Below are positions 1 to 9,256 of a stretch of DNA of 64,000 nucleotides, piece after piece. Source of the stretch: Verrucomicrobiia bacterium (lineage in GTDB: Bacteria; Verrucomicrobiota; Verrucomicrobiia; Verrucomicrobiales; Akkermansiaceae); contig JAUIGV010000008.1 in the NCBI GenBank assembly GCA_030432565.1, forward strand, positions 1 to 64,000. The letters are read 5' to 3'. Both the position numbers and the translations under genes were made by a program. Position 1 is the first letter of the stretch, and the number at the start of each line of letters is the position of its first letter. The notes beneath the pieces are model-generated. The model saw only the letters and a list, made by a program, of their open reading frames with translations. It ran no database searches and was not told the DNA's origin.

Positions 1-87
1 GTTTGAAGCGCCCGGCCTTAATCTGCAAGCAGTATGAAGAGAGCTTGATTCATCCCAATCCCCGTGAGAATCTCCGCCCGCACCAGA

Positions 88-163
<76 letters not shown>

Positions 164-540
164 GGACTTCCCCATGAACTGGCCTTCAGATTGAATGCCT
201 GTCAACCGGGCAATGCGCGCAGAGCGCGAAATCCCCGCCTCGAACATCGTTCCGTTTCATGTGAGGAGCGAGACCCCGGGGACGACCCCGACATTTCGAT
301 GCTGTCCGGCTTCGCTCCCCTCTCGTGTTACTCCACAACGAGGCAAAAGAGAGTCAATTCACCCGGATTAAAACCGGAACGGACGAATCCGTTTTCGAAG
401 CAGCGCTCTCAAGATTAAGGAGGACCACCCGCCACCACTTCAAAAGCTTGTCGCGACGACGAATCATTCTTTAGAAAATGTCATTCCAAGCTCAGAATCC
501 TCCACAGAAGCATCAACCCCCATCGTTTCCTACGACCTCC
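164..540. other. Intergenic region, no gene recognised
   Basis: This stretch between the tRNA and the DnaJ-like gene has a short open frame (191-418, 75 codons) with no recognisable domain and an arginine-rich, out-of-frame look. The 63 bases before 541 are open in the DnaJ frame, so the gene could start at 478 instead. No clear hairpin with a T tract is seen. Confidence 0.5.
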
Positions 541-1485
541 ATGAATTACCGTGACTACTATGAAATTCTGAATGTCTCCAAATCCGCAACCCAGGACGAG
601 ATTCGCAAGGCTTTCCGCAAGCTGGCCCGCAAATACCATCCCGACGTTGCCAAAGACAAGGAATCCGCCGAGGAAAAGTTCAAGGAACTGAACGAAGCCT
701 ATGAAGTCCTGGGCGATCCTGAGAAACGGAAGAAATACGACACACTCGGCAAAGACTGGGATCATCCGGGCGCAGGGTTTCAACAGTCGGGTTCCTACGA
801 GCAACGCTACAGTGGCACCGGATTTAGTGACTTCTTCGAACAAATGTTTGGTGCCGGGGCGCATCCCGGCCAGAGTGGGTTTCATTCCTTTGGCGGAGAT
901 CCACGCGGGCGGAACACCCCGGCCCGGGGACAAGATTCCCACGCCGATATTCTCGTCAAGCTGGAGGAAGTCATGAACGGAACGGAACGAACCTTACAAC
1001 TCCAACAGGTAAATCGTGCCACGGGCCAAAGCGAAATGAAGACTTCAAAAATCCGCATTCCCAAGGGAATCACCCAGGGCCAACTCATCCGCTGCGCGGG
1101 CCTCGGGAATCCGGGTCGAAATGGAGGCAAGCCCGGCGATCTTTTCCTTCATGTTCGTTTGGAAAAACATCCGGATTTTCGCGTCATTGGTTCTGATCTC
1201 TACTATGAACTTTTGCTCGCTCCATGGGAGGCTGTTCTCGGAGCAGAGGTGACCGTGAAATCCCTCACCGGAGAAGTCCGCATCAAGATCCCTCCGTTGA
1301 CCAATCATGCGACCGAATTTCGCATCAAGGGACGCGGTCTTCCCACCGGCACCAGTGAAACAAACGGAGATCTCTACGCCGTCGTCCAGCTCGCGATCCC
1401 GGAGGCACTCTCTGAAGAGGAAACCAAAGCCTGGCAGGATCTTGCGCGAAAATCCTCCTTCAACCCGCGCTCGACCCTTCATTAA
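541..1485 (+). CDS. DnaJ/CbpA-like co-chaperone (type II J-domain protein)
   Basis: Co-chaperone that would stimulate the ATPase of a cytoplasmic DnaK and deliver substrates. The N-terminal J domain (about residues 2-70) has the HPD triad at 33-35 ([10 protein letters not shown]). It is followed by a Gly/Phe-rich linker with an [10 protein letters not shown] stretch. The C-terminal substrate-binding domains (about 125-300) follow, with no CxxCxGxG zinc repeats, so this is the CbpA-like type II class and not DnaJ proper. I chose ATG 541 because [12 protein letters not shown] is the usual J-domain start; an in-frame ATG at 478 would add a 21-residue Pro/Gln-rich leader. No dnaK or grpE lies nearby. 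No strong ribosome binding site precedes either start. Confidence 0.9.
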   Translation: MNYRDYYEILNVSKSATQDEIRKAFRKLARKYHPDVAKDKESAEEKFKELNEAYEVLGDPEKRKKYDTLGKDWDHPGAGFQQSGSYEQRYSGTGFSDFFEQMFGAGAHPGQSGFHSFGGDPRGRNTPARGQDSHADILVKLEEVMNGTERTLQLQQVNRATGQSEMKTSKIRIPKGITQGQLIRCAGLGNPGRNGGKPGDLFLHVRLEKHPDFRVIGSDLYYELLLAPWEAVLGAEVTVKSLTGEVRIKIPPLTNHATEFRIKGRGLPTGTSETNGDLYAVVQLAIPEALSEEETKAWQDLARKSSFNPRSTLH

Positions 1486-1769
1486 GGCTCCTATCAATCT
1501 CCGGGCGACAATATCCCACCGCATTGGCAGCATAGCGACACGCCATCACCACAAAACGCCCGATAATCGTCGTTTCGATTGCACAACTCGAATTTGCGTA
1601 TTCCCGATCGCAGCTTTGGAATGTCGGAGTCCATTTCCTTTTTGGGCAAGTGATGCCGGAAGCTTGCCGTTCCCTCTGGGTCGGGGAGGCTGAAGACCGT
1701 GCGACCCCTCCAAAGCAGCACAACAAGAGCAGAAAGATTGGAGCTGTGTCATAAGGGAACGTCCTATGA

Positions 1770-2063
1770 TGTGAGGTGAAGACCAAGGTCCGAAAGATCA
1801 AGTGGACCGGCACCGGCCTGAAGGTCGGCGATCTCATCACCGTCGTCTATTGGCTGGAGAACGACAGCGAAAATGGAGACGAGCGGATTGGCGCGGGTGC
1901 CTACCACAGGGCATCCCCGACCATGTAAGCGGGTGAACGTTGGATCCTCGCTCTGGATCAATCGAAGGAAGGAACCTACCGTCCGGATACCATCAGCATG
2001 GACGGCATGTATGAGGAACCGGAAACGGGTAAAACCAGATTCGGTCGCTGGCGCGAACGTTGA
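1770..2063 (+). pseudogene. Decayed hypothetical gene with an in-frame stop
   Basis: Reading frame 1770-2063 gives protein-like sequence (KIKWTGTGLKVGDLI, then YWLENDSENGDERIG) up to a TAA at 1926-1928. It resumes in exactly the same frame with ERWILALDQSKEGTYRP and PETGKTRFGRWRER, ending at TGA 2061-2063. There is no good start codon; GTG 1776 is the best candidate. The composition (acidic, Gly, Trp and Tyr mixed as in a folded domain, continuous on both sides of the stop) argues for a real gene broken by a nonsense mutation. I do not recognise the family. The overlapping frames on both strands look like shadows. Confidence 0.5.
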
Positions 2064-2147
2064 AGACCCAGTTTGGAAACTTGAGGGCGGGCCCATGAGT
2101 GTCGGACCACCCTTGGGAGCCTTTCCGACGGAATCGCAGATTCGTGC

Positions 2148-2759
2148 TTATTTTTTGGGGGCCTCTTTGACTACCTTGATCCAGTCGACCTCCAGTTTGA
2201 AGGGGCCGTCCTTTTTATCGTAGAGATGGAACCCGATCGATTCGAATTGGTTCACCTCGAGGTTGGGAGCGTTCCGTTTCATGCGATTGCCAAACATGTT
2301 GGCCTTAAAATCCTGGAAGGGTATGAAGACAGTGGCCCACTCGTTCGCGGGGGCGTCGAAGGAGGCGCGGAAGGGCGTTTTCCATGATCCCCGGCTCACG
2401 TTGGTCCGGATCGAGGTGGTGTAGGAACGACCATCGCTCTTGAGGCGCATCAGGATGCCGGCGTAGCCGCTGAGATCGACCGGGGCGGGCTTGGTGCGAA
2501 TGGACGAGAAGCCTCCACCATTGGTGTTGGTGCTCCCGGAAAAGGTCAGCACTCCCTTCCCGAAGCTTGGCCCGCCTTTGGAGCGTCCGCCCATCACGTT
2601 GTCATTGACGGTTTTCCATTGCAGGCCGGCCTCCGCGGCATTTTCAAAATCATGGAGAACGAGGGAGGCCTGGTCACCGGCGTCGGGATCCGCGAAAGCG
2701 GCAGGAGCTGTAAAAAGGCCCAGGCCCAGAAGAGAGATGAATCGGAAATACTTTGTCAT
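2148..2759 (-). CDS. CIA30-family secreted protein (complex I intermediate-associated protein 30 fold)
   Basis: About 203 residues with an N-terminal signal peptide (MTKYFRFISLLGLGLFTAPAAFA) followed by a CIA30/galactose-binding-like beta-sandwich. Family hallmarks are visible: DFEN near the mature N-terminus, WKTVNDNVMGGRS, an FSG..NTNGGGFSSIRT block, and a C-terminal GFHLYDKKDGPFKLEVDWIKV. Bacterial members are of unclear function, sometimes annotated as NADH:ubiquinone oxidoreductase assembly relatives, but a link to complex I here is not supported by position since nuoDEF lies 33 kb away. I chose ATG 2759 because it gives a clean signal peptide; the frame stays open 38 codons further upstream. 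It is transcribed divergently from the next gene. Confidence 0.85.
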   Translation of the reverse strand: MTKYFRFISLLGLGLFTAPAAFADPDAGDQASLVLHDFENAAEAGLQWKTVNDNVMGGRSKGGPSFGKGVLTFSGSTNTNGGGFSSIRTKPAPVDLSGYAGILMRLKSDGRSYTTSIRTNVSRGSWKTPFRASFDAPANEWATVFIPFQDFKANMFGNRMKRNAPNLEVNQFESIGFHLYDKKDGPFKLEVDWIKVVKEAPKK

Positions 2760-3037
2760 GATTGGATCATCGCCCGGTTTTTGGAAATTGAGTCGGAAAA
2801 TGATAGAAATCTCGCACCGCCCCGGCATCCAGGGCGAGTTGCCAATGAATCCGGGTGGGACAGTGGCCGCCATTGCATCCTTGTGGAGAACAAGGCTGGT
2901 TCATACGGTGGGGAATGGTTTCTTGGAAAAGTTGTTTCCCCTCCTTGGCACGGGCTGGTCGCGGTGCGTTCGATCGCAAAGCTCTACGATCCGGCGGATT
3001 TGGGTCCAAGGTCCTCAAAGATCACGGCCTGCAATTC

Positions 3038-3616
3038 TTGAATCCCCTCCGGAAGTTTAGGTCACTTTCGTTCGTGCTGATGCTCGCTACCGGGCTGGCA
3101 TCTGGAGAACCGGTGACTCTCAAGCTGGAACCCCATGCCGACCTGGAGAATGAAGATTATCGAGATCAGATCGTGGACAAATTTGGAGCTCTGTTGAAGT
3201 CCGACAAAGCTTTGGAGGCGCGATTTTCGAAATTCGAAGCCGGTCCGAAAAAGAGGGCCGGAGGGAGATACGGGGGCGCCGAGGCGTCCTCCTTCGTGAT
3301 GCGTCGGTCCTGGGCCGCTGATTTCCACGAGAGCCGTGAGGATGGTGGCGAATACACGTTCACGCAAACTGTCGTGGTTTGCTATTCCTTCCGGGAAGGG
3401 TATCGCCGGGGCATGGACGTGACCTTCGGAGTCTTCGCGATCTTCGATTTATCCGGTCGACAGATTTTCAAGAAGGGAGGCGATCATGAAATTCAGACTC
3501 ATCGGGTGACTGCAAAGTTCCGGGGATTTCAGACCCAGCTGGAGGCTGGAAATGGTAACGCAAAAGTGGTGGAGGAGCCGAAGCCGAAATCGGCCGGGAA
3601 GAAACTGAAACGTTGA
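3038..3616 (+). CDS. Hypothetical secreted protein
   Basis: I do not recognise this protein. From a TTG at 3038 it has a short basic N-terminus (LNPLRKFRS), a hydrophobic segment (LSFVLMLATGLASG) typical of a signal peptide, and an exported domain of about 165 residues rich in charged and aromatic residues, ending in a Lys-rich tail (KPKSAGKKLKR). The frame is open back to ATG 2855, but that would give an unlikely 60-residue Trp/Gly-rich leader, so the start is uncertain (TTG 3038 or GTG 3073 region). It is divergent from the CIA30 gene with no visible partner downstream. Confidence 0.6.
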   Translation: MNPLRKFRSLSFVLMLATGLASGEPVTLKLEPHADLENEDYRDQIVDKFGALLKSDKALEARFSKFEAGPKKRAGGRYGGAEASSFVMRRSWAADFHESREDGGEYTFTQTVVVCYSFREGYRRGMDVTFGVFAIFDLSGRQIFKKGGDHEIQTHRVTAKFRGFQTQLEAGNGNAKVVEEPKPKSAGKKLKR

Positions 3617-3758
3617 AGGAGTCCAATCCGGAGTCGCCGGGGGACAGGTAGAGCGCATACCACTCCGGCATTTGTCTCTTTGAGAACTTGCCTTGGTATG
3701 ACTTCATCCTTGCGGGCACTTGCGAGGCCACGCCAGGGTGAGAGACGAATTTATTGAA

Positions 3759-5129
3759 ATGAAATTCAGCGTGATCAGAACCCTGGGGTTTTACCTGGGC
3801 GGCATTTGGACGGCTTGGAGAGGCCGCAAAAGAATTGAAGCCAAGCAACTGAAAAACCTGCGCTATTTGGTGAAAGTGGCCCGTGAAAAGTCCCCGTATT
3901 TTAACGAGCTCTACCGCGATTTGCCTGACAGCGAAATCATCACGCTGAGTGATCTTCCCGTGACCTCAAAGGTTGAGCTCATGGGTGAGTTTGACCGTTG
4001 GCTGACGGACCGGTCCCTGACCCTGGCCCGGGCAAGGCACCATATGGAAAGCATGGACAACCTTGGCTTACCGCTTGGTGATTACGCAGTATTTCGTACC
4101 TCGGGGACCTCGGGGGAACCTGCGGTGATCGTCTCTTCGGCCCCCATGATCGAGTATATCTTCGGGCTGACTTTGGCCCGGATGTCGAGGAGACAGTTTC
4201 GCCTGGCAAAAGAAATCGAGAGATCGGGAACCAACGTCGTTCTCACCGGCGGCGGCGGCCATTTTGTTGGTGCCGGTTTTGACCGGCTCAGACAAAATCT
4301 GAAGATTCCGCTGAAGAGAACATTTCAATTCATCCCAGCGGAACAGGCGATCGAGCAAACGGTCAAACAACTCAATGAGATTAAGCCGATGGCATCCATC
4401 GTGACGTATCCCAGCATGCTGGCGATTTTGACAAGGGAACAAGAACTGGGGCGTTTGCACATTTCACCGGACGTCATCAAGGTCGCCGGGGAAACATTCA
4501 CTTCGGATCTTCGTGAGCGCGCCCGGAGAGCTTTTCCTTCGCTTCAGTTCGACATTCTCAACGGCTACGGCTGCACGGAATGTTTGTTCATGGCCTTTGA
4601 GTGTGACTGCGGCCGCCAGCATGTTCCAGAGGACTGGGTCATTCTGGAAGCGGTGGATGAAAACCACCAACCCGTCGCCGACGGAATCTTATCGGCAACA
4701 GCGCTGCTTACGGTCCTGGCCAATGAGGTGCAGCCATTGATCCGCTATGAACTCGGTGACCGCCTGCGGTTTTATCCCGACCCCTGTCCATGCGGCTCCC
4801 CTTTCCGAAGTTTTGAGGTTGAGGGAAGACAGGCCACCCTCGTGCGGGTGGGAGAGGTTACCTTGTCACCTTTGGCCTTTGATTTGGAACATGAATGCGC
4901 CCGGAGGGTGCAAATGATCCAAACTGCAGAAGATGTTTTTGAAGTCCGGGCCGAGCTTTTGGCCGACGGGAACCCGGATCAGGTTTTTGAGCAGGTCATC
5001 GAGTCGGTCCGCGAGGTCTTTGCGAAAAACGGCCTGTCGGGGGTGGAGATTCACAAAAGTGACGCTCCACCACAACTGACGGCCAGTGGTAAGTTTCATG
5101 AGGTCATCTCCCTCCCCCTCCCCTCCTAG
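3759..5129 (+). CDS. PaaK-like AMP-forming acyl/aryl-CoA ligase (phenylacetate-CoA ligase / F390 synthetase family)
   Basis: An adenylate-forming enzyme of about 456 residues. The N-terminal helical part (KQLKNLRYLVKVAREKSPYFNELY) is the usual PaaK-family lead-in. The phosphate-binding loop is FRTSGTSGEPAVI. Further on are NGYGCTECLFMAFECDCG, which includes the adenine-binding YGxTE-type motif and a Cys pair, and RYELGDRLRF, the ATP-ribose binding YxxGD motif. The C-terminal subdomain (GRQATLVRVG onward) is present. PaaK-like proteins activate aromatic or other carboxylates with CoA; no phenylacetate genes are nearby, so the substrate is unknown. ATG 3759 was chosen over ATG 3720, which only adds a 13-residue leader. 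Confidence 0.85.
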   Translation: MKFSVIRTLGFYLGGIWTAWRGRKRIEAKQLKNLRYLVKVAREKSPYFNELYRDLPDSEIITLSDLPVTSKVELMGEFDRWLTDRSLTLARARHHMESMDNLGLPLGDYAVFRTSGTSGEPAVIVSSAPMIEYIFGLTLARMSRRQFRLAKEIERSGTNVVLTGGGGHFVGAGFDRLRQNLKIPLKRTFQFIPAEQAIEQTVKQLNEIKPMASIVTYPSMLAILTREQELGRLHISPDVIKVAGETFTSDLRERARRAFPSLQFDILNGYGCTECLFMAFECDCGRQHVPEDWVILEAVDENHQPVADGILSATALLTVLANEVQPLIRYELGDRLRFYPDPCPCGSPFRSFEVEGRQATLVRVGEVTLSPLAFDLEHECARRVQMIQTAEDVFEVRAELLADGNPDQVFEQVIESVREVFAKNGLSGVEIHKSDAPPQLTASGKFHEVISLPLPS

Positions 5130-5235
5130 CGCGAACCGGTGGCAGGACCTCACAAGGATTGCCGGGGGGGCAATGATAAAAGCAAACTTAGATTCTCATT
5201 GCTTGAAGTCGGTCTGCCTGTGATGGTGCGACCCT

Positions 5236-6231
5236 ATGGCAGAAATACCGATGAACAGTGAAACAGCGCGAGCGGTGCTGGGAAAAGTTGCGGCGCGCGC
5301 GGGCTGGATCGTCCCGGGCCTGATTTTCGTGGCGGGTGCCTTCACGAGTTATTTTACGGTCCCGGCAGATTCTGAGGCCGTCGTCCTCCGTTTCGGAAAA
5401 TACAACCGGACCGCAAATCCGGGGCTCAATTTCAAGCTCCCCTTCTGGTTCGAGACCAAGGAGATCATTCCGGTCGCGAGAACACTGAAAATGGAGTTTG
5501 GCTTTGGGACCGAAGGTTCCACGAACCCCTTTCAGAGTCGGCCAAAGGAACACGGTGCCGAACAGACCATGATCACGGGTGACAAAAACTCTGCCTTGGT
5601 CGAATGGGTCGTGCAATATCGCATCAGCGATCCCGAGGCCTACCTCTTTCGCGTCCGTGATCCCGAGGATACAATGCGCGATGCCTCGGAGTCCGTGATG
5701 CGGGAAGTGGTGGGTGATCGCACGGTTGATGAAGTCATCACCATCGGTCGTCAATCCATCGAAACGGATGCGCTTGTGAAACTTCAAGCCCTCGTTGATT
5801 CCTACGGACTCGGCCTTCAGATCGACCAGCTCCAGCTCAAGAACGTCAACCCGCCCCGACCGGTTCAGCCCTCCTTTAACGAGGTGAACCAGGCCCAGCA
5901 GGATAAGGCCAAGCAAATCAACGTAGCAAAGGGTCTCTACAATAAAGCGGTCCCGCGAACTTTGGGAGAAGCCGATCAGAAGATCAGTGCCGCCGAAGGA
6001 AGCAAGCTCCAGCGGGTGAATGAGGCGACCGGTGATGCCGAGCGCTTTTTGGCCCTCTTTGCCGAATACGAGAAAGCTCCGAACATCACCCGCCAACGGC
6101 TCTACCTCGAAGCGATCAAAAAAGTCATGCCCCGTCTCAAAAGCAAAGTCATCATGGATGGAGAGGCCAGCAAGCCGCTGCCGCTTCTGGACCTTAACAA
6201 CGCCTTGAATGGAAAGGGAGGTGCCCGATGA
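5236..6231 (+). CDS. hflK: HflK, membrane SPFH protein that modulates FtsH
   Basis: Subunit of the HflKC cage that surrounds FtsH in the inner membrane and limits proteolysis of membrane substrates. After a short N-terminus, a transmembrane segment (AGWIVPGLIFVAGAFTSYF, about 23-41) leads into the SPFH/band-7 domain (VPADSEAVVLRFGKY, NPGLNFKLPFWFE). The predicted helical region has the NPPRPVQPSFNEVNQAQQ turn typical of HflK (residues about 205-225). At 331 residues it lacks the long Gly-rich N-terminal arm of proteobacterial HflK. It overlaps hflC by 4 bases (ATGA), so the two are translationally coupled. Confidence 0.95.
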   Translation: MAEIPMNSETARAVLGKVAARAGWIVPGLIFVAGAFTSYFTVPADSEAVVLRFGKYNRTANPGLNFKLPFWFETKEIIPVARTLKMEFGFGTEGSTNPFQSRPKEHGAEQTMITGDKNSALVEWVVQYRISDPEAYLFRVRDPEDTMRDASESVMREVVGDRTVDEVITIGRQSIETDALVKLQALVDSYGLGLQIDQLQLKNVNPPRPVQPSFNEVNQAQQDKAKQINVAKGLYNKAVPRTLGEADQKISAAEGSKLQRVNEATGDAERFLALFAEYEKAPNITRQRLYLEAIKKVMPRLKSKVIMDGEASKPLPLLDLNNALNGKGGAR

Positions 6232-7190
6232 AAAAAGCGATTGGATTTTTCGTGGCCGCCTTCGTGCTTCTGGTCCTGCTCTTCGTCACCGGGACCATCT
6301 ACACCGTGCGGGAAGACCAGCAGGTGGTCCTGACCCAATTTGGAAAACCGGTGGGTGAGCCCGTCACGGAAGCCGGGATTCACTTTAAGATCCCCTTCAT
6401 CGTAAAGGTCAATATCATCGAGAAGCGGGTCCTCGCCTGGGATGGTGTGAGTTCGCAGATGCCGACCCGCGATAAGACCTATATCCAGGTCGACACCTTC
6501 GCCCGGTGGGAGATTTCTGATCCGCTGGCCTACTTTCAGAAATTGCGGGACGAACGGAGTGCCTTGTCGCGCCTCGATGACATCCTGGGCTCCGAGACTC
6601 GAAATGCCGTGGCGAGACATGACTTGATCGAGGTTGTGCGCTCGACCAAAGACCGCCAACCCGACCGGACGGATGTGCAAACAGAGTCGGAGATCGACTT
6701 TGAACCCATTCAGGTAGGTCGCCGTGCGATTGAGAAGGGTGTTTTTGAAACTGCCAAATCCAAGCTCGAGGACTTCGGGATCACTCTGCTGGATCTCCGT
6801 TTTAAGAGGATTAACTATAACAGCGACGTTGCCCCCGACATTTACCAGAGAATGATCTCTGAACGCCAGCAGATCGCCGAGCGATTCCGCTCCGAAGGCG
6901 CGGGTGAAGCGGCCCGGATCATGGGTAAGATGGAGCTCGAGGTAAAAAAGATCGAATCGGAAGCGTATCGAACAGTACAGTCCATCCTCGGAGAGGCGGA
7001 TGCAGAATCCACGCGCATCTACGCCGAGGCCTATGGTGGCTCCGAGCAACGCGAGAGCTTTTACGAGTTCGTAAAAACCTTGGAGGCCTACGATGAAATC
7101 CTCGACGAAAAAACGACTGTCATCCTCTCAACGGATTCTGACCTCTTCCGCCTGCTGAGAAGCGCCAAACCCGGAGAAAACAAAGAGTAA
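6228..7190 (+). CDS. hflC: HflC, partner of HflK
   Basis: 320-residue SPFH protein. A membrane anchor (FFVAAFVLLVLLFVTGTIY, residues about 7-26) is followed by the band-7 domain (VREDQQVVLTQFGKP, EAGIHFKIPF, WDGVSSQMPTRDKTY). The long helical part carries YQRMISERQQIAERFRSEG and the C-terminal EFVKTLEAYDEIL region with ILSTDSDLFRLL, all HflC hallmarks. It starts inside the hflK stop region (4-base overlap) and no other gene follows in the operon before the convergent AraC-type regulator. Likely function is quality control of membrane proteins with FtsH, which is not in this window. Confidence 0.95.
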   Translation: MKKAIGFFVAAFVLLVLLFVTGTIYTVREDQQVVLTQFGKPVGEPVTEAGIHFKIPFIVKVNIIEKRVLAWDGVSSQMPTRDKTYIQVDTFARWEISDPLAYFQKLRDERSALSRLDDILGSETRNAVARHDLIEVVRSTKDRQPDRTDVQTESEIDFEPIQVGRRAIEKGVFETAKSKLEDFGITLLDLRFKRINYNSDVAPDIYQRMISERQQIAERFRSEGAGEAARIMGKMELEVKKIESEAYRTVQSILGEADAESTRIYAEAYGGSEQRESFYEFVKTLEAYDEILDEKTTVILSTDSDLFRLLRSAKPGENKE

Positions 7191-7226
7191 GGAAAGCCGG
7201 TCCAAATTTGAAATTTTCGAGCAGAC

Positions 7227-7262
7227 TGCCCGGACACTGACAGCATTCATTTTGTCCGGGCA
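7227..7262. terminator. Inverted repeat between convergent genes, possible bidirectional terminator
   Basis: TGCCCGGACA at 7227-7236 and its exact complement TGTCCGGGCA at 7253-7262 form a 10-bp stem with a 16-base loop, lying between the hflC stop and the stop of the convergent AraC-type gene. There is no good T tract on either side, so termination without Rho is doubtful; the position is what suggests the role. Confidence 0.45.
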
Positions 7263-7264
7263 AG

Positions 7265-8254
7265 TCAGGGAGTTTCCTGCCGCCTCACACTTCCTGGCGT
7301 TTGCCCGGTGGCCTTTTTGAAGGCGCGGGAAAAACTCGCTTCGCTTTCGTAACCGAGCTGCCCGGCGATCTCCGCCTGCGTCTGATCGGTATCGCGCAGC
7401 CAGTTGCGGGCGACCTCAAACCGCCACTGTCGCAGGTAGGTCATCGGACTTTCGCCCACGAGGTCGGCAAAGCGCGCCGCAAGACCGGAGCGGGAAACGC
7501 CGACCGCCGCCGCGAGCGTTTCCACCGTCCAGGGGTGCGTGGGATCGCGATGGATCAGAGTGAGCGCGTGGCCGACTTGCGGATCCTGAAGCGCGCCCAA
7601 CCAGCCGGTCTGCGCGTTGGGATTGGAACGGAGCCAATGACGGATCGCCTGTACCACGAGAATATCGGAGACACGGGTAATGACGGCATCACCACCGGGG
7701 CCAAGGCTCAACGCCTCCTGCATCATGAGTTGGACGGATCCGCACAACCATTCGTTACCGGGCGTCGCGGCCTTCATGGGGATCATTCCCGGAAGGAGAC
7801 CCACCATGCGCCGGGCGGCGGGATCCTTGACCGAGACGACCCCACAGATCAAGCCGGCCCTGGCACCGCCACCATCGATGGTGAGCACCTCATAACGCGG
7901 GCTCAGAAGCGGGCGTTCGTAATCATAAAGGTTGATCGCACGGGTCTCCGGGGCGTCGACAATGGCATGTCCGCGGCCCTGTGGCACCAGCACGAAATCG
8001 TTCTCCTCCAGCAACAGACGCTCGCCATTGGCAAAGGTGATCCAGGCCGAACCTTCAGTGACAATATGAAACATCAGGCTGTCGGGCATCGCCGGGAGAT
8101 CGATCCCCCACGGCGCGCTCAGTTCCGACCGACAAAAGAAGGTCCCACTCAAGCGCAACGCGTGCAGCGCCTCTCCAAGCGGATCGACTGAGCGGAAGGC
8201 TTCCTCGGTGGAATTTGCCATGGGAGTTTCCGACATGGGGGTATTGACGGCCAT
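7265..8254 (-). CDS. AraC-family transcriptional regulator with cupin sensor domain
   Basis: About 330 residues. The N-terminal half is an AraC_binding-type cupin (FHIVTEGSAWITFANGE, LLLEENDFVLVPQGRGH). The C-terminal half is a double helix-turn-helix AraC DNA-binding domain (VETLAAAVGVSRSGLAARF, then AEIAGQLGYESEASFSRAFKKATGQTP). It is divergently transcribed from the NAD(P)-binding protein and DUF1772 genes at 8328-9763, an arrangement in which such regulators usually control the neighbour. I chose ATG 8254; ATGs at 8236 and 8221 are also possible. The frame remains open upstream only because it runs antisense through the neighbouring gene. Confidence 0.9.
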   Translation of the reverse strand: MAVNTPMSETPMANSTEEAFRSVDPLGEALHALRLSGTFFCRSELSAPWGIDLPAMPDSLMFHIVTEGSAWITFANGERLLLEENDFVLVPQGRGHAIVDAPETRAINLYDYERPLLSPRYEVLTIDGGGARAGLICGVVSVKDPAARRMVGLLPGMIPMKAATPGNEWLCGSVQLMMQEALSLGPGGDAVITRVSDILVVQAIRHWLRSNPNAQTGWLGALQDPQVGHALTLIHRDPTHPWTVETLAAAVGVSRSGLAARFADLVGESPMTYLRQWRFEVARNWLRDTDQTQAEIAGQLGYESEASFSRAFKKATGQTPGSVRRQETP

Positions 8255-8327
8255 TTTGGACGAATGGTCAATTCTCTTGGAGCTGCTGCCATAGCGCCCC
8301 GCGAGGTGATCAATCATAGTGAGGGCG

Positions 8328-9191
8328 ATGAAAACAACCACGATATCCCAGCCCATCCCGCATACCAAAACCACGAATGCCCCATTCCTTGTGATCGGGG
8401 GCAACGGAAAAACCGGCCGTCGTGTCGTCGAGCGCCTCAAAGCCCTCGGGCACGACGTCGGTAGTGCCTCCCGCTCCAGCAGCCCGAGCTTCGATTGGAA
8501 CGATGATTCCAACTGGAGCGAAGTCCTCACCGGCGTCAAGGCACTCTATGTCACCTACCATCCCGACCTCTCGGTCCCCGGAGCCTCGGATCACATCCGC
8601 TCACTCCTCACGATCGCCAAAGCTCAGAAAGTTGAGCGGATCGTTCTGCTCTCCGGCCGGGGCGAGGAAGAGGCTGAACTCTGCGAGCGCCTCGTGCTCC
8701 ACTCCGGCATTCGTGCAACGATCGTTCGCTGTGGTTGGTTCAACCAAAACTTCTCGGAATCATTCTTCCGCGACCTCCTGATGAGTGGAACGCTCGCAGT
8801 GCCCAACGCCCACGTCGGCGAAGGCTACGTCGACGCCGATGATATTGCGGACGTCGTGACCGTCGCCCTCACTGAGGATGGGCATGGAGGTCAGATCTAT
8901 GAGCTAACCGGCCCCGAACTGCTCACCTTCCGGGAGGTTGCTTCGGTCTTCCGGGAGATTACCGGCCGGGAGATCACGGTAGTCGATGTCTCACGGGAAG
9001 CCTTCGTCGAAGGACTCGAAGCGGCGCAGCTTCCGGACGGCATGGTTCAGCTGGTCGACTACCTTTTCAACGAGGTTCTCGACGGTCGGAATGCCAGCCT
9101 CGGAGACGGAGTCCAGCGCGCCCTGGGCCGCCCCCCTCGTGATTTCCGCAGCTTCCTTCAGAAGGCCCACCTCTCCGGAGTCTTCGCCTAA
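8328..9191 (+). CDS. NmrA-like NAD(P)-binding oxidoreductase (atypical SDR)
   Basis: 287 residues with an N-terminal Rossmann fold (FLVIGGNGKTGRRVVERL, a GGxGxxG-type dinucleotide motif at about residues 21-30). The remainder is of the NmrA/NAD(P)H-binding type: RIVLLSGRGEE, IRCGWFNQNFSE-like strand, VDADDIADVV, YELTGPELLTF. These proteins act as redox sensors or quinone/isoflavone-type reductases; the substrate is not evident. ATG 8328 was preferred over GTG 8319. It forms a unit with the DUF1772 gene 65 bp downstream and is divergent from the AraC-type regulator, which probably controls it. The regulator, oxidoreductase and DUF1772 trio suggests a small stress or secondary-metabolite module. 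Confidence 0.85.
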   Translation: MKTTTISQPIPHTKTTNAPFLVIGGNGKTGRRVVERLKALGHDVGSASRSSSPSFDWNDDSNWSEVLTGVKALYVTYHPDLSVPGASDHIRSLLTIAKAQKVERIVLLSGRGEEEAELCERLVLHSGIRATIVRCGWFNQNFSESFFRDLLMSGTLAVPNAHVGEGYVDADDIADVVTVALTEDGHGGQIYELTGPELLTFREVASVFREITGREITVVDVSREAFVEGLEAAQLPDGMVQLVDYLFNEVLDGRNASLGDGVQRALGRPPRDFRSFLQKAHLSGVFA

Positions 9192-9256
9192 TCCAACCCC
9201 TGGAGGGCGCACGACCCCAATCGCCCTCCCCTTCCAACCTCTCTTCAATACTTCCC

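Noticed and set aside
191-418. Open frame of 75 codons after the tRNA
   Set aside because: Arginine-rich, no known domain, no ribosome binding site; it looks like a chance frame.
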